Shown here one piece after another: positions 1 to 6,773 of a stretch of 15,693 nt of DNA. The notes below the pieces were generated by a model. The model saw only the letters and a program-made list of their open reading frames with translations, was not told the DNA's origin and made no database searches. The DNA is from JBFJVZ01 sp041623895. Lineage in GTDB: Bacteria > Planctomycetota > Planctomycetia > Pirellulales > Pirellulaceae. The position numbers and the translations under genes are program-made. The DNA lies in assembly GCA_041623895.1 (NCBI GenBank), contig JBFJVZ010000149.1:1-15693 (forward strand). The letters are read 5' to 3'. Positions within the stretch are counted from its first letter, which is position 1. Each line of letters opens with the position of its first letter.

Positions 1-37
1 ATCAACATTGGCCGCTTTCTCTGCGTCACTCCGTGTT

Positions 38-156
38 CTCTGCGGTAAGAATCTTAGCATCACTATCGAGGATGCGGAGTTCCGCCGAGGAAGGACATGC
101 GATTGAAAGACGGGATCAAGCGAATGGTAAATAATTTTTAAAGGACTACCGCAGAG
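38..156. repeat. Left copy of an inverted-repeat-bounded GxxExxY remnant element
   Basis: Perfect 10-bp inverted repeats, CTCTGCGGTA at 38-47 and TACCGCAGAG at 147-156, enclose a short coding remnant. The same pair recurs at 213-222 and 433-442 around a longer remnant. Sequence just outside and inside the left arm (1-66) also resembles 193-238, so the whole arrangement looks like a tandem duplication in which this copy has lost more of its interior. CTCTGCGG/CCGCAGAG-type motifs are common intergenic repeats in bacterial genomes, so the arms may belong to a repeat family rather than to a transposon. No target-site duplication was identified. Confidence 0.55.
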
Positions 157-175
157 GACGCCGAGGTTCGCGGAG
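96..175 (+). repeat. 80-bp direct repeat, copy A
   Basis: This stretch matches 382-461 over 80 bp with four substitutions and no gap. It begins at the CATGCGATTG motif, runs through a TAA stop and ends in the GC-rich segment CCGCAGAGGACGCCGAGGTT followed by CGCGGAG. The first half is coding-derived (the end of a GxxExxY-like frame) and the second half is the non-coding flank. Confidence 0.9.
97..141 (+). pseudogene. GxxExxY protein, C-terminal fragment (copy A)
   Basis: The frame reads MRLKDGIKRMVNNF and then TAA, which matches the conserved end of GxxExxY proteins (TIGR04256; PD-(D/E)XK_3 superfamily), where a GLLINFN-type strand is followed by a DGIKR helix. Upstream of 97 the same frame carries no recognisable family sequence, so only the last 14 codons survive. 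Copy B (293-427) keeps 44 codons of the same end. Family membership is inferred from motif memory. Confidence 0.55.
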
Positions 176-212
176 GGAAGAATCATTGCGAAACATCAAC
201 ATCGGCCGCCTT

Positions 213-442
213 CTCTGCGGTAAAGACCTTAGAATCACCGCAGAATACACGGATCCTCGCAGCTGGAAGAAGATTTAGTCATTACCAATTAGGGGAAAGT
301 CCTGCCACTGCACAAAGCCCAGTTATTATCCTATCTGAAGTTGAGCGACAGGAAACTGGGACTGTTGATCAACTTTAATGTCATGCGATTGACAGACGGG
401 ATTAAGCGAATGGTAAATGATTTTTAAGGGACTACCGCAGAG
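213..442. repeat. Right copy of an inverted-repeat-bounded GxxExxY remnant element
   Basis: CTCTGCGGTA at 213-222 and TACCGCAGAG at 433-442 are perfect 10-bp inverted repeats enclosing the longer of two GxxExxY remnants. Together with the copy at 38-156 this suggests that the remnants and their arms duplicated or moved as a unit. No transposase is present and the mechanism is unknown. Confidence 0.55.
293..427 (+). pseudogene. GxxExxY protein, truncated (copy B)
   Basis: From 293 the frame reads GKVLPLHKAQLLSYLKLSD, continues through GLLINFNVMRLTDGIKR and ends VNDF before TAA at 425-427. The HKAQLL-YL and LLINFN-DGIKR motifs are typical of the C-terminal third of GxxExxY proteins, which are about 120-140 residues long. 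A TAG at 290-292 closes the frame just upstream. In the same frame before it, EEDLVITN (266-289) resembles the family's preceding DL(V/I) strand, so an internal deletion is likely. There is no start codon with a ribosome site, so this is a dead gene. The family's function is unresolved; a nuclease-like fold has been proposed. Confidence 0.7.
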
Positions 443-461
443 GACGCCGAGGTTCGCGGAG
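382..461 (+). repeat. 80-bp direct repeat, copy B
   Basis: This is the second copy of the repeat at 96-175, differing at four positions. It covers the last 14 codons plus stop of the GxxExxY remnant and about 35 bp of GC-rich flank ending in CGCGGAG. Confidence 0.9.
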
Positions 462-505
462 AGGCTGTGAATTGATTGTCGGCCAACGCTCCGCGTCGGA
501 ATGGG

Positions 506-537
506 CAAACAAAACGTTCGTTCGCGGAGCGAACGAC
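506..537 (-). terminator. Rho-independent-like terminator after the 574-3432 gene
   Basis: On the minus strand TCGTTCGC-TCC-GCGAACGA forms a perfect 8-bp stem with a 3-nt loop (518-536). It is followed by ACGTTTTGTTTG, a T-rich but interrupted tail. It lies about 37 bp past the stop codon of the minus-strand gene. A weaker hairpin with a similar GCTCCGCG core lies further on at 483-499. Confidence 0.6.
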
Positions 538-573
538 GACGATCATAGATTCACACACACGGAATGTGCCTTG

Positions 574-3432
574 CTACCGTTCAGGATTGATTTGCACTCG
601 AAGCGCTGTTCCTGCAGGCGGCAGTGCGACATCGATCGCGTGTTTCCAGCTGCCATTGGTGATCTCCACGCGGTAAGCTCCCGGGGCGAGCCCGATGATG
701 CGCATCGATCCATCGGCCAATTGCTGAAACATCTTGTTGTTACGTGCAATCTTGTTGTCGTGATCATCGGCTTTGGGAGGTACACGACAAACATAAGCCG
801 CCTCGTTGCCCAGCTGCGCGGTGATCGTGATGCCAAGATCCTTGATCGCGCGATGCTGGGAATCCGTAGCGGTGACGAGTAGTTCTGTAGACGCCGAGTT
901 GATCTCGATGCCGTTTGCAAAATCTTCAGCTGGCACCGATTGAACAGCGAAGAACGGCTTTTCGAGATCGCGAATCATCAGCTGAAATGCCCCGGCTGGC
1001 ACCTGCTTGAATGTGTGAGTATCCCCAACCGCAAGCAATGCTGATGTCCAGCGAAAGCTGTCTTGCACAGCGACGCCAACGATGTGCGGTCGCAAATCTT
1101 CCTGATTCCAACGGACTGTGACTTCGTCGCGGCCGGGACGTTGTTGCAATACCAGGCGTCTATGGGTTGTTTCTCCCGGCTGAATCTCGACGTCAACAAT
1201 CAACCGTCTTGATTCGATGCCGTACTCTCCCACAACAAACCCACCCGATGGTGCACCGCCGCTCAATTGAAACAACAGTTTTTGCTTGCCTTTGCGGACG
1301 CGAATACGAAACGCTCCTTGCTGATCCGTGGTGGCCACCTGGAAGCCGCTGGGCACCATACGGATCGCGCCGTCCAAACCAGCATAGTAGCCGATGATGT
1401 CTGCGTCCCTGATTGGCTGCCCATCATCGCGCTGCAAGACGCCCTCCAGCCAGCCAAATTCTTCATCAGTACGTTTCAGCCGTACATTACCCAAATAAGT
1501 AATTCTTCCGCCCTCGATCGTGCGGCCGGTGATCGGCACCTGCGCGATGTTTGGCTCATCATCACCGGGCGTGATCGAAATTGGTCCGGCCAGCAAGTCG
1601 ACGGCCCGGAAGACGCCTTGGTCGTCGGTTCGCATGCTCCTGGCGCCGGCGGCTGAATGCAGCGATAGTCTCAGGTGTGCGGCGGGTGTCTTGCCGTCTG
1701 GCATCAGCAACCTGCCTTTGATGCCGCCAAACGCCAGCTCAGGCAGGGTGATTTTGGCGGACGCCGAAAACGGTTCCTCGTTCGGAATCGTCAGATCACG
1801 GCTCCAACGACGTTGACTCGCTTGTTCCAGCCAAACCGAGACAGAGTAATCTCCCGGCGCGAGTCCCTTAAAACTGATGGCATCCGTGTTCGGGGTGACT
1901 TTTTGCTGCGATACCAAGCGGCCCTGCGCGAAAGAACAATCTACAACCAGCGTAAGCTCAGCGGGCAACGGTTTTGTGTAGCCGATTTGCACGGTAATGT
2001 TGCCGCGATTCTGAAACACAAGGTTCAGCGGAGAGGAAGCGGGGGAAAGTGCATCGACGCTGGTCGTCCACTGCCGTCGATTGGCGAGTCGATCATCCTC
2101 TTGCGCCGTCACCAGCGCCTTGTACACCGCGGGCGCAGGCAGCGTGATCTGAAATCTTCCTTGCTGATCGGTTTCGCATCTGACTTCCGTCCAATGTCGA
2201 TTGGGAACATCGCCCTTGCTGGTCAGGTGGAGTTCAAACTTCAAGCGTCCATCTTTGATTGGCTTTCCATCGACAAACGTTGCACGTCCACGGACACGAA
2301 CGGATTCCTCCATATACATTTCGATTTGCCAATCGCCGTTGGTCGCGGTCTGCTTGTCGGTCTTCGCCGAGATTCCGACGAATCCCCGACGCCACAGATC
2401 GACGTTAAATTCATCGTTGCCGGCGGGCATGACAGCTGCGAATCGACCATCCTGGTCGGTGCGTGTGAGCGATGAAACGCGCACGTCAGCCAGCGGCTGT
2501 CCCTGCTGATCGACAACCCGGCCAAGCAGCGTGACACCTTTGGGGATTTCGACGTCCACTGCATCCAATTTGGCCAAGTCGTCGTTCTTGACGGTAATCC
2601 CGCCTGCTGGCCAGTCCGGCGTCCAGGCAACGACTCGGTAGGAAAAGCAGTCTTTGGAGATACGATCGAATTGATATCGGCCCTCGTCATCGGCATACGC
2701 TTGGTCGACCTTCTTTTCCAGCATTCCCTTCAGCGATCCGAAACTGCCTGCAACTTGGTAAAGTTGCACGACGGCACCTGCGGCGGGGCGTCCGTCGCCC
2801 CTCACAACTGTTCCGCTGATCGTGCTGCCGTCGTTAACGGCCGGACCCGGCGCGCGAACGGTGATCGTAAAGGGCTTGGCAGCTAGCGTACCGGTCCATG
2901 CATCCGCGCGGTCGAGCAAGTTGCTGGAGTCATCATCCAGCATTCGGTTTGTGGAGACATGTAAAGTCGGCTTGATGAGGCAATTTCCGGGGCGGCGAAA
3001 ATACACAAGCTGACTGTTTGCCCCGTGAAGGGCGGACAAGACAATCATGTAGCGAATCGTCGCGCCGGGTTCAATTGTTTTGAAATTCCGCTCGGACGCC
3101 AACGCGGGAACATGCTGGAACCAAACGGGGTCCCGCGTATTCAGGATCCGTTTTCCGCTCGGCACATGCACAATCTCGAATCGGTACATGTCGGGATACG
3201 CATAGTCGCCCCAATAGACCGTCACCGGGTCGCCACCACGGTTGGTGAGCGAGGCTTCCACTGCCAACTTTCCTTCAAAGTCCACCTCGGTCGTGGTGGG
3301 CGTTACCTTGTACACCAGTAATGGTTGGTCGGCCACTGCGGTCAGGTTCATGATTAACATCATTGCAGCGAACAATGATGTTGCGCGTCCAAACAAGACC
3401 TGAGGTTTAGATGAACGGGTGCAACGAATCAT
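574..3432 (-). CDS. Secreted multi-domain protein with carboxypeptidase-regulatory-like modules
   Basis: The product is 952 residues. The N-terminus has basic residues, a hydrophobic core (about 14-31) and a likely signal-peptidase site after AVA (residue 34), so it is probably exported. Residues 40-195 form a beta-rich domain of no family I recognise. After it come repeated GxV..DG.P..A-type modules starting near residues 206, 303, 381, 572 and 663, several ending in a TDQ-G-F strand. This is the pattern of CarboxypepD_reg / transthyretin-like folds. No peptidase catalytic motif is visible, so binding or scaffolding is more likely than catalysis. The ATG at 3430-3432 is preceded by GGAG. It is divergent from top6B and has its own likely terminator. 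Such large secreted proteins are common in Planctomycetes; the substrate is unknown. Confidence 0.85.
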   Translation of the reverse strand: MIRCTRSSKPQVLFGRATSLFAAMMLIMNLTAVADQPLLVYKVTPTTTEVDFEGKLAVEASLTNRGGDPVTVYWGDYAYPDMYRFEIVHVPSGKRILNTRDPVWFQHVPALASERNFKTIEPGATIRYMIVLSALHGANSQLVYFRRPGNCLIKPTLHVSTNRMLDDDSSNLLDRADAWTGTLAAKPFTITVRAPGPAVNDGSTISGTVVRGDGRPAAGAVVQLYQVAGSFGSLKGMLEKKVDQAYADDEGRYQFDRISKDCFSYRVVAWTPDWPAGGITVKNDDLAKLDAVDVEIPKGVTLLGRVVDQQGQPLADVRVSSLTRTDQDGRFAAVMPAGNDEFNVDLWRRGFVGISAKTDKQTATNGDWQIEMYMEESVRVRGRATFVDGKPIKDGRLKFELHLTSKGDVPNRHWTEVRCETDQQGRFQITLPAPAVYKALVTAQEDDRLANRRQWTTSVDALSPASSPLNLVFQNRGNITVQIGYTKPLPAELTLVVDCSFAQGRLVSQQKVTPNTDAISFKGLAPGDYSVSVWLEQASQRRWSRDLTIPNEEPFSASAKITLPELAFGGIKGRLLMPDGKTPAAHLRLSLHSAAGARSMRTDDQGVFRAVDLLAGPISITPGDDEPNIAQVPITGRTIEGGRITYLGNVRLKRTDEEFGWLEGVLQRDDGQPIRDADIIGYYAGLDGAIRMVPSGFQVATTDQQGAFRIRVRKGKQKLLFQLSGGAPSGGFVVGEYGIESRRLIVDVEIQPGETTHRRLVLQQRPGRDEVTVRWNQEDLRPHIVGVAVQDSFRWTSALLAVGDTHTFKQVPAGAFQLMIRDLEKPFFAVQSVPAEDFANGIEINSASTELLVTATDSQHRAIKDLGITITAQLGNEAAYVCRVPPKADDHDNKIARNNKMFQQLADGSMRIIGLAPGAYRVEITNGSWKHAIDVALPPAGTALRVQINPER

Positions 3433-3485
3433 CGATGATCACTCCGCAGGCACGATGGTGGAAAATCCAATGGTCGCAAGGCTGC

Positions 3486-3491
3486 ATTATA
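3486..3491 (-). promoter_or_regulatory. Possible -10 element for the 574-3432 gene
   Basis: The minus strand reads TATAAT, a perfect -10 hexamer, 54 bp upstream of the ATG. No good -35 lies 16-18 bp further upstream (GAAAAC at 17 bp), so this rests on the -10 and its position alone. The rest of the 221-bp divergent gap (3433-3653) shows only a weak plus-strand TACAAT at 3563-3568 that might serve top6B. Confidence 0.4.
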
Positions 3492-3653
3492 GGACGATCG
3501 CCTGGTTTGTTTTCCCGAATCCCGGCAGACCGATCAGACAAAACCATTCTAGATGATTGTTCTACAATGAATTGTCGCCCGGCATCCATCCAACCGACAC
3601 CAGGGATCATGAGAACCGTTGTTCTACCATCCGCCACTGATGACAGATAAAGA

Positions 3654-5312
3654 ATGAATGACGAACTGACGAGTTCTGAGATCGCCGATCAAATGGCTGC
3701 TCGGCAGCGCGATATCTCGGTCTCTGAATTCTTTTTGAAGAATCGTCATTTACTCGGATTTGATTCGCCAGCCAAGGCACTGCTGACCACCGTCAAGGAG
3801 GCCGTCGACAATGCGTTGGATGCTTGCGAAGAGGCTGGTATTCTGCCCGAAATTTGGGTTGAAATCAGCAAATTGCGCGACGATGTTTTTCAAGTGGCCG
3901 TGCAGGACAACGGACCGGGGATTGTCGAAAAACAGTTGGCGCGGATTTTTGGAAAACTGCTGTACGGATCGAAGTTTCATAAGCTTAGCCAATCGCGCGG
4001 ACAACAGGGCATGGGCATTTCGGCGGCGGGAATGTACGCGCAACTGACGACGGGAAAACCGCTGCACGTGCTAAGTCGCGTGCCGGCTGAGGACAGAGCG
4101 ACGGAGTTGTTTGTTTCGATTGATACGGCCAAGAACCGTCCGGAACTGCACAAGAAGCGACGAGTCGATTGGCACTGTCCCCACGGCACGCGGGTGGAAA
4201 CCCAGCTGGAAGGACACTATCTGAAAGGCAAACACTCAGTCGACATGTATCTGAAACAAACGGCCATCGCCAACTCGCACGTGCTGATTCATTTTCACGA
4301 CCCCCACGGCCAGGAAACCACTTTCCAGCGAAGTAGCCACGAACTTCCGCATCGTCCCGTGGAAATCAAACCGCATCCGCGCGGGGTGGAACTCGGACAC
4401 TTGATCCAAATGCTGCAAAACACCAAGTGCCGTACGTTGCGACAGTTTCTTGAACAAGAGTTCTCACGCGTCGGCCGCAAGACCGCAGGTGCGATCATCA
4501 AACAAGCAGGCGAAAAATTGAGCGAACGATCGTGGCCAAAGCGGATTGCACACGCTCAGGCTAACGCGCTGTATCGGGCAATCCAACGTGTTCCTGTTTC
4601 GGCTCCGCAAACGGACTGCCTTGTCCCGATCGGTGAGCAACGCTTGCGGGAGGGATTGCTAAAAGAAATTGACGCCGATTTCTGTGTCGTTCGAACGCGT
4701 CCGGCAGCGGTCTATCGCGGCAATCCGTTCCAGATTGAAATCGGAATCGCATACGGTCATGCTGGCAGCGTCCTGGGAGGGCCAGACGACGATGGTCCCT
4801 CACAACGACGGCACCAAGGCAAACATGATGGGCCGCGACAGCTGGCCAGGAGGGATGATCCGGTGCAGTTGCTGCGATTGGCAAATCGCGTTCCGCTGTT
4901 ATACGACCAGGCCGGCTGCAGTATCACCAAGGCGGTGGTGCAAACCAATTGGCGAGGCTATGGCTTGCAGCAATCAAAAGGTGCATTGCCGTTGGGGCCG
5001 ATCGTGATTTTGGTTCACCTGGCATCGGTGTGGGTGCCCTTCACGTCAGAGGCCAAGGAGGCGATCGCTGCTTACCCGGAAATTCTCAAGGAACTCAAGC
5101 TGGGTCTGCAGCAATGCGGCCGCCAGCTTGCCGAGCACCTGCATCGCCAACAACGGCTTCAAGGCGAGTACGCCAGGAGGACGCATATCGAAAAGTACTT
5201 GCCCCATGTGGGCCTGGCACTCCAGGAGATACTGGACTTTAGCGACGAAGAACGCCAGCGGACCGTCCAGCGTCTGGACCATGTACTGAAGCAAACGCGA
5301 AAGCTGCCATGA
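3654..5312 (+). CDS. top6B: DNA topoisomerase VI subunit B (type IIB)
   Basis: This is the ATPase subunit of the A2B2 type IIB topoisomerase, which passes one duplex through a break made by subunit A. The 552 residues show a GHKL ATPase site: KEAVDNALDA (catalytic E49, N53), QDNGPG (D85) and the ATP lid RGQQGMGISAAG (115-126). An H2TH-like region follows (about 245-290), then the transducer domain with LANRVPLLY (409-417), NWRGYGLQQ (432-440), a likely switch lysine at 442 (by position) and VPFTSEAKEAIA (461-472). The C-terminal tail is helical. An arginine- and histidine-rich stretch (about 369-402) between IAYG and DDPVQLL has no counterpart I recall in archaeal proteins. The start ATG was chosen because the domain begins soon after it, although no strong ribosome site precedes it. 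The gene overlaps top6A by 4 bp. Confidence 0.95.
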   Translation: MNDELTSSEIADQMAARQRDISVSEFFLKNRHLLGFDSPAKALLTTVKEAVDNALDACEEAGILPEIWVEISKLRDDVFQVAVQDNGPGIVEKQLARIFGKLLYGSKFHKLSQSRGQQGMGISAAGMYAQLTTGKPLHVLSRVPAEDRATELFVSIDTAKNRPELHKKRRVDWHCPHGTRVETQLEGHYLKGKHSVDMYLKQTAIANSHVLIHFHDPHGQETTFQRSSHELPHRPVEIKPHPRGVELGHLIQMLQNTKCRTLRQFLEQEFSRVGRKTAGAIIKQAGEKLSERSWPKRIAHAQANALYRAIQRVPVSAPQTDCLVPIGEQRLREGLLKEIDADFCVVRTRPAAVYRGNPFQIEIGIAYGHAGSVLGGPDDDGPSQRRHQGKHDGPRQLARRDDPVQLLRLANRVPLLYDQAGCSITKAVVQTNWRGYGLQQSKGALPLGPIVILVHLASVWVPFTSEAKEAIAAYPEILKELKLGLQQCGRQLAEHLHRQQRLQGEYARRTHIEKYLPHVGLALQEILDFSDEERQRTVQRLDHVLKQTRKLP

Positions 5313-6457
5313 CAGAAACCACTGAGCCGAATGGAAGCGAGGGCTTCCCAGCCGAATTGGATCAGAAAACACTTGCGTTCATCGACGCCATTGCCCGTCA
5401 GATCCACGACCATATCACTCGCGGCGAGGTTCCCACTCTGGAAGTCCTGGTGCGGAGTTTAAAAAACGTCACTTACGATCCGGACAAAGGCTACTTCGAG
5501 CTCGGGGGACTGCAGAAACGACGAACGTTGACCGTCAACACCGTTCGTTCTTTTGCGCAAACGCTTCGTTTGATGGCCACGTCGCGAACGATGGTGCAAA
5601 GCGATGACTTTGCCACCAAACGAGAAGCTTACTACGTCAGCAAAAACTGGGGCGAGTGCCGGTTTGACAGCCAGGCTGAGTCGGACGCGATCATGGATGA
5701 CATCGAAGCTCTGGCGTCGATGCACGGGCTGTCGCGCGAGCAGTTACGGTTTTATGCCGAATCACACGGTGGCTCGGTGGCCGGTGAGTTGGTTGTCATC
5801 GATATCGACCCCGAAACTGCGGAGACCATCGAAATCGATTGCCGGCAGCTGGGCAGCGGCGCTTACACGATTCCTCGATCGGTGGAACACTTGCGATTTC
5901 GAACGGACGCAAAGTTTGTGCTGGCAATCGAGACGGGGGGCATGTTCCAGAGATTGAACAATCATCGATTTTGGAAGCAATCCTCATGCATTCTTGTCGA
6001 GATGGGTGGTGTTCCTACACGGGCGACGCGTCGTTTCATTCGCCGGCTGGCAGACGAGCAGGATTTGCCGGTGTTGTGTTTTGTCGATTGCGATCCCTAC
6101 GGTTTCGCCAACATCTACCGAACTTTGAAAGTCGGTTCGGGAAATGCAGCCCACATCAACCAGTTTTTGTGTGTGCCGCGGGCGCGGTTTTTGGGCATCA
6201 CACCGCAAGATATCGTCGACTTCGGTCTCCAAGACGCCACGCACCCACTGCTGAAAACGGACATCAAACGAGCCCGGGACGCGATTAGCAACGATCCTTT
6301 TTTTGCCTCAAATCCAGCATGGGTAGCGGCCATCGAGCAGTTGTTGTCGATGGGCGTGCGAGCCGAACAACAGGCGCTGGCCAAGTGGGGCTTGAACTAC
6401 GTCATCGACGAGTACCTGCCAAAGAAACTTGCCAGCCCGGAGAGTTATCTGCCGTGA
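5309..6457 (+). CDS. top6A: DNA topoisomerase VI subunit A (Spo11-like)
   Basis: This is the DNA-cleaving subunit and a relative of eukaryotic Spo11. The 382 residues match the usual archaeal length. The 5Y-CAP domain carries the cleavage motif TKREAYYVSKNW, with Y108 or Y109 as the nucleophile. The Toprim domain has ETGGMFQRL (metal-binding E208) and VDCDPYG (D260, D262). The C-terminus ends in the family-like WGLNYVIDEYLPKKL. All catalytic residues are therefore present and the enzyme should be active with the B subunit. The ATG overlaps the top6B stop as ATGA and has no strong ribosome site of its own, so translational coupling is likely. Topo VI is mainly archaeal and plant, with scattered bacterial homologues including Planctomycetes. 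Confidence 0.96.
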   Translation: MTETTEPNGSEGFPAELDQKTLAFIDAIARQIHDHITRGEVPTLEVLVRSLKNVTYDPDKGYFELGGLQKRRTLTVNTVRSFAQTLRLMATSRTMVQSDDFATKREAYYVSKNWGECRFDSQAESDAIMDDIEALASMHGLSREQLRFYAESHGGSVAGELVVIDIDPETAETIEIDCRQLGSGAYTIPRSVEHLRFRTDAKFVLAIETGGMFQRLNNHRFWKQSSCILVEMGGVPTRATRRFIRRLADEQDLPVLCFVDCDPYGFANIYRTLKVGSGNAAHINQFLCVPRARFLGITPQDIVDFGLQDATHPLLKTDIKRARDAISNDPFFASNPAWVAAIEQLLSMGVRAEQQALAKWGLNYVIDEYLPKKLASPESYLP

Positions 6458-6472
6458 ATGATCACCCATTTC

Positions 6473-6504
6473 GTAGGCCGGATGCTCTTATCGTCCTGGC
6501 CTAC
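6473..6504 (+). repeat. Palindromic intergenic repeat, copy 1 (behind top6A)
   Basis: GTAGGCC (6473-6479) pairs with GGCCTAC (6498-6504), and the adjacent GGA/TCC extends the stem with one bulged T. The element begins 16 bp past the top6A stop and could act as an mRNA 3'-end hairpin, though no T-run follows. A closely similar sequence lies in inverted orientation at 15491-15522, so it is a dispersed palindrome and not unique to this gene. Confidence 0.75.
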
Positions 6505-6549
6505 TACATCGTGTGAGCGTTGGAAAAACAAACTTTTCTAACTTTCTCA

Positions 6550-6626
6550 TTCGACATTTCTTGTTGGATATTCTGCGGTTTCATGAGCACCGGAAGAACA
6601 TCCAATATCGAACAAGGAATGTCGAA
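6550..6626. repeat. Imperfect inverted repeat with 23-bp arms between convergent genes
   Basis: The left arm (6550-6572, starting TTCGACATT) and right arm (6604-6626, ending AATGTCGAA) pair over 23 bp with two mismatches around a 31-bp loop. The arms are AT-richer than the surrounding genes. The element lies between convergent top6A and the ribonucleotide reductase gene and could end transcription from either side. The TTGTT(C/G)GATATT core resembles intergenic repeats that are widespread in bacteria. Confidence 0.75.
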
Positions 6627-6710
6627 GTGTGAAGTAATTGACGCGTGAAAGATTGGCATGTACCCGTACCCGTTTGTCCAACAACCGACCCTCACGAAAC
6701 CGTGATGGAG

Positions 6711-6743
6711 CAAAAAAACCCCGGTCGAAGATTGACTGGGGTT
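6711..6743 (-). terminator. Rho-independent terminator of the ribonucleotide reductase gene
   Basis: On the minus strand AACCCC and GGGGTT arms, plus an inner GTC/GAC stem separated by one mismatch, close a 7-nt loop. A run of seven T follows directly. It lies 30 bp past the TAA stop of the minus-strand gene. This is the classic form of an intrinsic terminator. Confidence 0.9.
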
Positions 6744-6773
6744 GTGGTTATTCACTGACAATCCGCGTGGGGC

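Noticed and set aside
96..461. Possible CRISPR-like array
   Set aside because: There are only two 80-bp repeats, unequal to any CRISPR repeat length, more than 200 bp apart, and they contain coding remnants.
1675..2475. Long plus-strand open frame (266 codons) opposite the 574-3432 gene
   Set aside because: It is antisense to a clear signal-peptide-bearing protein with repeated domains, has an Arg-rich low-plausibility translation and no ribosome site or motif.
4755..4860. Frameshift breaking top6B
   Set aside because: The main frame continues without a stop from the ATPase domain to the C-terminus, with conserved motifs on both sides in the same frame. Only paired compensating indels remain possible.
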